The position numbers and the translations under genes were made by a program. Under the pieces are notes generated by a model. It was not told where the DNA came from. It worked only from the letters and a program-made list of their open reading frames with translations, and made no database searches. From Symsagittifera roscoffensis (taxonomy: Eukaryota; Xenacoelomorpha; Acoela; Convolutidae), in NCBI RefSeq assembly GCF_963678635.1, contig NC_087064.1, positions 54,630,338 to 54,694,337 of the forward strand: 64,000 nucleotides of DNA, given 5' to 3'. Positions 57,435 through 64,000 of this stretch are shown piece by piece. The first letter of the stretch is position 1, and each line of letters starts with the position of its first letter.

Positions 57435-58260
57435 AGTGCCATTCTGCCGGATTGGCACAGTCGAACCCTCCGACGAGATTGAAACGCATGTTAATGACGT
57501 TAAAGAAGATGTCGTGGTCAAAGAGGTCAGAATGTTCTGGAATTCTTAAATTTAAAAATTTCGATTGTCGACAGATTATTTCCCGGAAATGTAGAAAACG
57601 GCCACTTTGACTGAAAGAGAGAAAAAAAAACAATAAACGAGAACGTCGAACGAACAAGTTGAAAAAAGCAAGAAAAAAACGGAGTCTCTTATCGTGACGA
57701 TCACGCACGATAAGACACGTAACTGAAGTAGATAGGAAGAAAGGAGAATTCAGTGGGACAGCCGGAGCGGATCCGTACCCTCCCGTGCCACGAGATTGAG
57801 GAGATAAGAGTGTTGTCTCAGGGAGAAATCGGAATTGGAGGCCCGAGCCCAAAGACTCAGTAGACAGTAATGTATACTTTTAAGCCGTTGTGATGCCCTG
57901 AATAGCTGAGTTTACTCCAATCTTATTTTGTATTTCGGAGGATGAGTAGCTAGAAAGAGGAAAGGTCAATTTATCCCAATTGATTTAGTATATAATTGTC
58001 ACTAAAAACATAGTAAATAAGGGCTTCCGAGCCGTGCTTTTAATAGTAATAACGTAGTTTGGGGATCCGAGACCCAGTTATGTGGTTATTTTTGCCTGTA
58101 AACGAAAGCTGATCAAAAGTCGTTCGACTGATGGCTTAAAAAGGTAACTTTTACTTAGCCCTAAACAGACCAGAAAACTAACTGGCTAGGTCTAGACGGT
58201 GAAAAACGAGTAGAATTAAGGTAACTGACGTAACTATGTAGTATTTGAGCGAAAGTTACA
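57435..58260 (+). repeat. 3' LTR of the giant element
   Basis: Starts AGTGCC, where the 5' LTR has TGTGCC, and ends GTTACA. The flank after it opens GTC, and the flank before the 5' LTR ends GTC: a 3-bp match that may be the remains of a target duplication. The hairpin stem at 57688-57714 matches the 5' copy exactly. Confidence 0.9.
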
Positions 58261-59870
58261 GTCATGACTAGTGGCTAAAAATCGACAAGGACAAAGCAAG
58301 AGCATTGTCAAGTTTTTTTTAACACAGTATTTACCATAGAAGCAGCACAAAGCTTTGAGGTAGTGGATAAGTAAGAAAATTAAATTTTTGATGATCTACC
58401 TCTCATATGATCTTAAATGAAATTGCCATAATAGACACCACAAAATCAATGGGAACAGATAGTGTTCACCCGCGAACACTACATGAGACTCGAAAAAAAA
58501 TAGCGGAAGAGCTATACCGTCTAATGCGAAGCTTCTGGGATGCTGGTGAATTCCAGAGGAAGGGAAATGTGCGAACATAACCGCGATTCACTAAAAATGC
58601 TAAGCTTTTACAAACCGATAAGTTTCATAGTATTCTGTTGCAAAATTGAGAAAGAATTAAGAAGATACCCACTTGATTACATTAGAGAAAACAAAATTTT
58701 ACAAGAAAGGCAGTACAGATTGCTACCAGGTCGCTAAACGACCCTTCAGTAACTGAGAGCCCTCAGCGACTGGACGACAGAACTGGAAATTGGAATTGAG
58801 GTAGACATTGTTCATATTGATTTCCAAAAAGCCTTTGATAGTTTCCCACACAACAGATTGCTTAACACATTGTCAACAATTGGAATCAGAGAAGAACATC
58901 TTATGTGGATCACCAATTTTCTGACTGGAGGAAGCAACGCGTCCTAGTAGATGGAAGGAAGCAATTAGTCCCAAATACTTTTCTAAGCAGACGATGTGAA
59001 AACATAAAGATCAATTGCACAGGAAGAGGGAACAAACAAACTGCAGCAAGACCCAAACGGAATATCAAAATTGGCAGAAGGTACCCTAACGAAGTTCAGC
59101 ATGTCAAAATGTCCCAGCGTAACCTCAACAGGAAGGAAAAAGCTACCAGAACATAATTACATTCCGGATGGTAAGTCATACTTAAGCAACGTAGAAACTG
59201 TGAAAAAACTAGGAGTTATTGTATTTGAAATTAACGTTTCGAGAACACATTGCCTCGAAAACGAATCTGATGAACAATATGTTTTCGATTGTAAGTAAAA
59301 GTTTTCTGAACCTGAGCAAAGATATTTTGACAACCTTGTACAAGGTATTAGTGATAGCGCACCTAGAGTTCGCAAACCGAGCTTGGAATCCATACCTTTT
59401 GAAAGATAAGGTCGTAATCTTACATGTACAACGACGCGCAAAAAACAATATTTCCAGTCATGCTCATATTTAACTATTCAAACAGATTTAGGATGTTGAA
59501 TTTCCCAATTTTCGAATACAGAAGAAAATGAGGGAGAATTATTACAAATTAGAAAAACTTAAAAGGAATTTGTATTGTAGCAGCAACTGAAGGACTTTTC
59601 TCAATTAATCAAAAGGACACGAGAAAAAACCGTACAAAATACTCACCTGAAAGACCAGGACCACTTCAAGAAACTTCTTTTTCTCCGTAGCAGCTATTAA
59701 TGACTGGATTTCACTATCAAAAGAGATTATATCAACCAACAGGTTAACACATTTAAAGCAGAACTAGATAAACTATGGGCATCTGAAATGTATAACGGTT
59801 CTAGGGATTTTAGCAGACCGGTTTTTTAATAGACTCAGAACACTCATAAAATCATTTAGCTAACTTCAAA
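58261..59870 (+). pseudogene. CR1-like LINE, 3' part (reverse transcriptase)
   Basis: Continues the LINE cut at 40864. KIDKDKARALSSFF resembles the pre-RT linker, then IDTTKSMGTDSVHP (about 58428) and LYRLMRSFWDAGEF. VHIDFQKAFDSFPHNRLL (58810-58863) carries the first catalytic Asp. Then ITNFLT, F-x-ADDVK with the ADD active site at 58987-58995, and the thumb MSKCPSVTSTG and VKKLGVIVFE. LTTLYKVLVIAHLEF follows near 59325, and the C-terminal INDWISLS and VNTFKAELDKLWASEM lie near 59698-59790. The ~40 residues around the usual GVPQGSVLGP motif are deleted. Frameshifts throughout. Confidence 0.85.
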
Positions 59871-60161
59871 CGCGACATTGGCGTTAAGCGACTCTTTGGT
59901 CCGCTGCGCTTCAATTCAGAAGAGTGTTATTGTGCGTGTAATTTTTTTTTGTCGCTAATTTAGATTGTTGTGTTTTTGAAGTTGATAGCTTTGTTGTTGA
60001 TTCTTGAGATAATTGTCTTAATTGTAGAAGCTGACCGTCTTTTTGAGCCTGTAAATTAATCATCCATCACTTCATTACATTTTAAATAAAAAACCAAAAA
60101 TAATTTGGGACTTAAGTTTTTAGTGTTAACTCCTTGCTCTTAAAATCATCGTTATTGCCAA
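59871..60161. other. LINE 3' tail and intergenic sequence
   Basis: May include the LINE 3' UTR. AAATAAAAAACC near 60084 could be a polyadenylation signal or the residue of a poly(A) end. No gene. Confidence 0.4.
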
Positions 60162-60710
60162 TCAGCTCTGACAGCCTTTTTTGTGTGCCACTACCAATCG
60201 CAGAGATTTCAGCTCCAATTCAGCACTCTGATGCAGCTTCAAATATTCCTTGAGCTGCGCAGGGTCATTTTGCTTGCTCTTGGAGAGTAGCCGTTTTGTT
60301 GCTGGAATAATGAGCACTCCTGTGCCGAGAAGCTGACTAAACAAGTCGGGCGTTCCTTCCCTTCTGCAATAGACGATCGCCAATATCTGCTGCTTCTTCG
60401 ACTTCAAATAGTTTGTCAGCTCCTCGACACCGGCTGGGCGATAGTTGTTTGTTCTGTGGCTGCTAATGGTGTTGTGCACAACGTCGTGCCACACAACCAC
60501 TTTTTTCTCCTTCAATGGACTGTCTTCTAGTAATCGTCGGAGGTTCTTTCTTTGGTTCAGCAAGTTGTTATTAAGGGATAGGCCAGGAATTGCTGTAACA
60601 AGGCTCTCATAACGCTTTTTCTCACAGGTTTTAAGGGTGCTGATGCTGTGGAACAGGGAGCTAGCTGCTACAATATGAAACATTTCGTAACTCAAATTAA
60701 AATCGGCCAT
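60162..60710 (-). CDS. Single-exon gene of unknown function (182 aa)
   Basis: An uninterrupted frame from ATG (MADFNLSYEMFHIVAASSLF) to stop, with clearly lower AT content than its surroundings and full amino-acid complexity. It has an N-terminal helical part (~1-65) and a basic segment KKVVVWHDVVHNTISSHRTN (~70-88) that looks like a strand followed by a conserved loop. Then RPAGVEELTNYLKSKKQ, strand ILAIVYCRREGTPDLFSQLL, strand GVLIIPATKRLLSK and a C-terminal charged helix. The alternating strands suggest an alpha/beta fold. No catalytic motif can be assigned. It faces away from the dynein gene, 625 bp from its start. It could be a host gene or the remnant of a domesticated element; there are no breaks. 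Confidence 0.75.
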   Translation of the reverse strand: MADFNLSYEMFHIVAASSLFHSISTLKTCEKKRYESLVTAIPGLSLNNNLLNQRKNLRRLLEDSPLKEKKVVVWHDVVHNTISSHRTNNYRPAGVEELTNYLKSKKQQILAIVYCRREGTPDLFSQLLGTGVLIIPATKRLLSKSKQNDPAQLKEYLKLHQSAELELKSLRLVVAHKKGCQS

Positions 60711-61335
60711 ATTCTACGTATCAAGAAAACTTCAGTTTTTGACTTCATTACGTTGGTCTGCTAAAAGACTCATTTTTTACTTTATGCTAAAAGATTGATC
60801 TGCTAAACGATTGGTCCCCATGTACAGCACACATTCTATTGAATGACGCAATGGACGTCCAAGAAAAGAACTGATCGCTAGAGGCCGAAATAATCAGTAC
60901 TGTATAAAAAAAATTATGCGTACTGTATGTCTAGAATTTCCTATGAAAACATTTTGTTCTCGGCTCAACGGTCTTTGACCCAGGTTTTTTTTCGTCTTTT
61001 TTTTTCGCTCGTTAGATGTTTCCTAATCTGTATTAATCGCCGGTTAGTATGATGCTGACATGTTTTCCTTAACTTGAACATCGTTTGAGACAAGCTCTCG
61101 TAGTTTTTGTGGATTCGGTAATTTTTTTTAGACTAGGTGGTTTTCATTTCAATTTCTGTCTGCTAGCTTGCAATGTTATTATTTTGTAGTGTCGCTAGTG
61201 GTGCGTCATCTCTGTATTAAACATATGATAAAAATTGTGTACATAGTTTTTTTTCTTGAAATGATGGAAATAAATTATATAAGTATGTTAGTATACATTA
61301 TGCAAATCAATGATTATTTTAGTTTTAATTGAAAG
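60711..61335. promoter_or_regulatory. Divergent intergenic (promoter) region
   Basis: This 625-bp stretch separates two outward-facing starts and should contain both promoters. AT-rich; no TATA box or operator could be fixed. ATTATTTTAG at 61312-61321 ends 14 bases before the dynein ATG and looks like a splice or trans-splice acceptor. Confidence 0.5.
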
Positions 61336-61615
61336 ATGACGTCAGTGGTGGATGTCCCACCTACTGGCGCAGTGGATCCCGGTGGCTCAGAAGAAGCTGG
61401 ACCAACTGTTCCTCCTACTGTTGAAATTGCCGAAGTATCGACATTTCAGCAATATTTGCGGAAGATTTTGCCGATCATGCTTGAGGATGGTGCTATTACA
61501 CCCTCTGGAAATTTAGAGAAAACTATTGAAATCACTACAAATATCGAATTGTTCAAAAAATTTATGTCTGAAGCAGCAACGAAATCACTTCTTGTGAGAA
61601 AATGTGTACTAAAAG
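61336..61615 (+). CDS. Cytoplasmic dynein 1 heavy chain, first coding exon
   Basis: 93 codons from ATG to a consensus donor (AAAAG|GTAAGAT at 61615/61616). After a Pro/Gly-rich start the segment EVSTFQQYLRKILPIMLEDG is the conserved N-terminal helix pair of cytoplasmic dynein heavy chain 1. ELFKKFMSEAATKSLLVRKC and VLKG follow in the same arrangement as the animal orthologue. The heavy chain is the AAA+ ATPase motor that drives minus-end transport on microtubules; this exon belongs to the tail dimerisation region. The exon ends in phase 1 and the next exon was not found in the remaining 2.4 kb, so the gene is partial. Assignment is by recognising the family pattern, not by search. Confidence 0.8.
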
Positions 61616-62500
61616 GTAAGATAAATTCTTTTTTGTCGCTGTTTCACTTCTGAGGTATTTTAAGTCAGACTTCTTGCAAATTGCGAGGTGTTTTTGGTCC
61701 AATTTTTGCTATAGCAAAGATTAACTGTAGAACAGCTTATTTTGCATTGTTTTTGTCTTTCAATGATCTATGATCATTTCTTGACCAGGAGTAGGTAGCT
61801 TTATGAGTTTTATCTCCAGCCAGTTGCAATCAAAGGCGTGTTAGTCATAAAACCAAATAAAAGAGAAGGTTAATTCTATCGACAATAATCAAACCCCATA
61901 CATCGTTACACGTTCATTTAAACGTTTCATTAAATGTTCCCAGTTTCTGAATGTTGGGCCTATGTTACGGCGCGTTTTTAACTTTGAAATGTTTTTCGCT
62001 ACCGTGAAAATTGCTCAGTATTTCCAAGAGCCTTAGCAGCAAGGATTTTTTAAGTGTTATTACCAAAAATTGACAGTGAAAACTTCACTCTGTTTTTACA
62101 TGACCACAGTTTTCTCTTTGATAAAACGAATCCTTTTTTCTTAAGCGTAAGCCTTTCTTCATTAATAACAACGATTATTCTTTCTTTTTTGGCCTGTAAG
62201 TTTCAAGATAACTGGGAAAACTGATTATTCAAATAAATTGAGGTGATTGCTGGGGAACTTAGGTCTGCACATCAATTTCGGCGTATTGAATTTATCGGAT
62301 TGTTTTGCGCTTGCTTTTAGCAAGCGTTGTCTAATGGGAAAGTAGACGTTTTTCGTGTTAACAACTACTAGTTAAGCAAAATCTGTTGAATTCGCTTTTA
62401 AGGTTTAGCGGTTTTGGAAAATGTGAGATCAGGTTGGTCGTCTCGTGTTACATCACTTGAAAAGAGATCATATATTTTCATAAGCGAGCGTAGTACATTA

Positions 62501-62745
62501 GTATGACTCTAAATTTTTCAACCCAACTCGCAAATAGAAAGGCCCAATTGGTAGCACTTTTGCTAAAATCACGATCTGTAGCATTGGAAGTTTCATAGCA
62601 GCTGTTCTCTGCTTGATTTGTGGCCAGTGTTTGCCGATCGTTAAGCGTCTGTGGCTGAAATGGAAGGAAGTGATACGCCAATTCTCGAGGTCGGAGGTTG
62701 GAATCCGACACGTTGTCTTTTTTCTGATTTCAATTTATAGGGCTG
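62501..62745 (+). repeat. tRNA-derived repeat, copy 1
   Basis: A tRNA-like region at 62645-62713 has an A-box-like GTGGCTGAAATGG and a B box GGTTGGAATCC. Its 5' flank (TTTGTGGCCAGTGTTTGCCG; GTAGCATTGGAAGTTTCATA) matches the flank of copy 2. It is too diverged for a functional tRNA (no clean anticodon stem). Confidence 0.6.
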
Positions 62746-62821
62746 CATGTTTGTCGTTATCTCGCTAGTGAATGCAAAGCGCAGTTTTGCCTCTATTCAC
62801 ACTAGCTAGCTTGTGAGAGTT

Positions 62822-62950
62822 AGCGTTTAGTACGAACCTTCTTTTATTCTAAAGCGTTTAGTACGAACCTTCTTTATTCTAAACTCGCAAATATAGGTGT
62901 TAGCGTTTAGTACGAACCTTCTTTGTTCTAAACTCGCAAATATAGGTGTT
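62822..62950 (+). repeat. 49-bp tandem repeat
   Basis: One partial and two full copies of AGCGTTTAGTACGAACCTTC continuing to AACTCGCAAATATAGGTGTT (62822-62852, 62853-62901, 62902-62950). The full copies differ at one visible base. The last copy runs into the second tRNA-derived repeat. Confidence 0.95.
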
Positions 62951-63130
62951 CATTGACAATGTTCTTTTTTTATGGAAATTTCACTGTAACATTGGAATAT
63001 GCATAGCATCTGCTTTATTTGTGGCTAATGCTTGTTGTTAATTAAGCGTCCGCGGCTGAGTGGTTAGTGCGTGAGACTCATGTCTAGGTCGCAGTAGGTC
63101 GTATCCGAGACATAGCCAAGTTTTTACTAA
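62915..63130 (+). repeat. tRNA-derived repeat, copy 2
   Basis: tRNA-like region 63045-63116 with an A-box-like CGGCTGAGTGGTTAGTGCG and a B-box-like GGTCGTATCCGA. The 5' flank (TTTGTGGCTAATGCTTG; GTAACATTGGAATATGCATA) parallels copy 1. Two diverged copies in tandem within one intron suggest a SINE-like family or a local duplication of a tRNA pseudogene. Confidence 0.6.
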
Positions 63131-63339
63131 TTCGAGGCTTATTTCCACGTTTTTGATTTGCACATTTTCCGCTTCGCCTCTGTGTCAATGCTTGCGTTCG
63201 TGTGTGACACGGTGAACCAAATGATATTTCTCGGCTCAACGAGCATTTACACACGTGTTGGCTGAGTTAGCGCTTGATAGATCTTGTTTTCCTATACTTA
63301 TTGCTCGAACATTCTTCGGGTGTGTTCAAGTTCTTTCTT

Positions 63340-63411
63340 TTTTTTTGTTTTCCACGCAAAATCAGGTACCACAAATATTAATTGGAATGGGCTGACTCAT
63401 ATATAATAAAG
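63340..63411 (+). repeat. Short interspersed repeat matching 1129-1200
   Basis: TTTTCCACGCAAAATCAGGT and ~50 further bases are shared with the left edge of the window (62 kb away), in the same orientation. Confidence 0.6.
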
Positions 63412-64000
63412 CCCTTTTAATCGTGAATCGAATGTTAAATAAAGATTTTGAAAAAATTGTATGAGTGTTGAGAAAAATTCGTTTACAAGCCTGAAAATAA
63501 GAACAGTGAACTAGAAAAACTTCTTTCCAGAAAAAAATGGTTCATGAAGCCTGTTTACCGCTTTCTTGCCAGTAATACGTTTTAAAAAATCAAAATTTTT
63601 CTGCAAATAAATCGGAGAAAAATTTAAGATTTTTTTTTCGACGCCAACAGTTGTTCTGTATGTCTAATTCCTTTTTTTTAGTTTGTGGATTTCGTCTCAA
63701 AAAAGCTAGCTGCTGTGTTTTTTTTCCGTTTTTATCACAAGTGGTGCAAAGCTTCGCTTTGCTTCTGCGCAAAACCTTGTTTTTGTTTCTCATTACTTGT
63801 AGGTTTTTTTTATCTAAAGGCTTTGTTGTAATTTTCTTCCGGATCTATATAACAACCTTCCCGTTTCATGAAAGGGGAGGATATTCCCAATTCAGCAGAA
63901 TAATTATATTTTTTTAACCAATCAGAATGCAGGAAAAATAAAAATTTTTCAACTGGAAAGCTGTAAATTGCGACAGCTGTTACATGCCTAATTAGAAGCT

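Larger units (their letters stand above)
40865..58260 (+). mobile_element. Giant Ty3/gypsy-type LTR retrotransposon (17.4 kb)
   Basis: Direct LTRs at 40865-41790 and 57435-58260 bound 15.6 kb of internal sequence on the plus strand. Domain order is leader, ACCCTCCG repeat array, RT, LINE ORF1 insert, integrase with GPY-like C-terminus, acidic tail, macro-domain-like segment, and an ~8.8-kb downstream coding module with SGNH-like domains. RT before integrase and the D,D35E core place it in Ty3/gypsy. Typical elements of that group are about 5-10 kb, so this one is unusually large because of the downstream cargo. It inserted into a CR1-like LINE. Many stops and frameshifts make this copy non-functional. 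Confidence 0.85.
61616..64000 (+). other. Dynein intron 1 (continues beyond window)
   Basis: Begins with a GTAAGA donor. No candidate second exon for the dynein tail was found to the window end, so the intron is at least 2.38 kb. It contains repeats listed separately and otherwise AT-rich sequence. Confidence 0.65.

Noticed and set aside
63045-63116. Functional tRNA gene
   Set aside because: Boxes A and B are recognisable, but acceptor and anticodon stems do not pair well; treated as tRNA-derived repeat.

Overview
The window is eukaryotic, AT-rich and gene-poor, and is dominated by decayed transposable elements. Two genes look intact: a single-exon unrecognised gene on the minus strand (60162-60710) and, diverging from it, the first coding exon of a cytoplasmic dynein heavy chain (61336-61615, plus strand) whose first intron runs past the window end. 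The compact GTAAG splice donor, the possible trans-splice acceptor just before the dynein ATG and the retrotransposon families suggest a nematode. That assignment is an inference; no spliced leader or rRNA is visible to confirm it.

Layout. 0.5-4.3 kb: three copies of a ~540-bp repeat with hairpin ends (a fourth at 21.9 kb) and a TA-flanked MITE. 4.6-7.0 kb: fossil jockey-like LINE. 7.58-13.97 kb: a Ty1/copia element with short LTRs and gag, protease, integrase, RT and RNase H in copia order, all broken. 14.3 kb: 20-bp tandem repeat. 15.1-15.6 kb: 3' end of another LINE. 17.6-20.8 kb: three inverted-repeat elements, two with internal or subterminal repeats. 22.4-25 kb: nothing recognisable. 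25.2-34.4 kb: an irregular tandem array of diverged ~1.7-2.5 kb units. 35.6-37.9 kb: a second jockey-like fossil.

The main structure is 38.8-59.9 kb: a CR1-like LINE split in its coding region by a 17.4-kb Ty3/gypsy-type LTR retrotransposon (40865-58260). That element keeps RT (43.8-44.7 kb) and a D,D35E integrase (45.5-46.6 kb). The RNase H and integrase zinc-finger region between them has been replaced by a ~745-bp piece of LINE ORF1, nearly identical to the flanking LINE. No gag or protease is recognisable upstream of RT; a long array of ACCCTCCG-type repeats sits there instead. Downstream of integrase come an acidic pol tail, a macro-domain-like segment (47.0-47.5 kb), and about 8.8 kb of further coding sequence (47.95-56.72 kb) broken by stops and frameshifts. 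This starts with a gag-like N-terminus and contains one clear and one probable SGNH/GDSL-hydrolase-like domain, followed by long unassigned helical segments.

Order of events, by inference: the LINE inserted first and the giant LTR element then landed inside it. The two LTRs are now only ~88-90% identical by eye, so that insertion is old. The internal ORF1 piece matches the flanking LINE at ~95%, better than the LTRs match each other, so it may be a later conversion or recombination product. All percentages are eye estimates.
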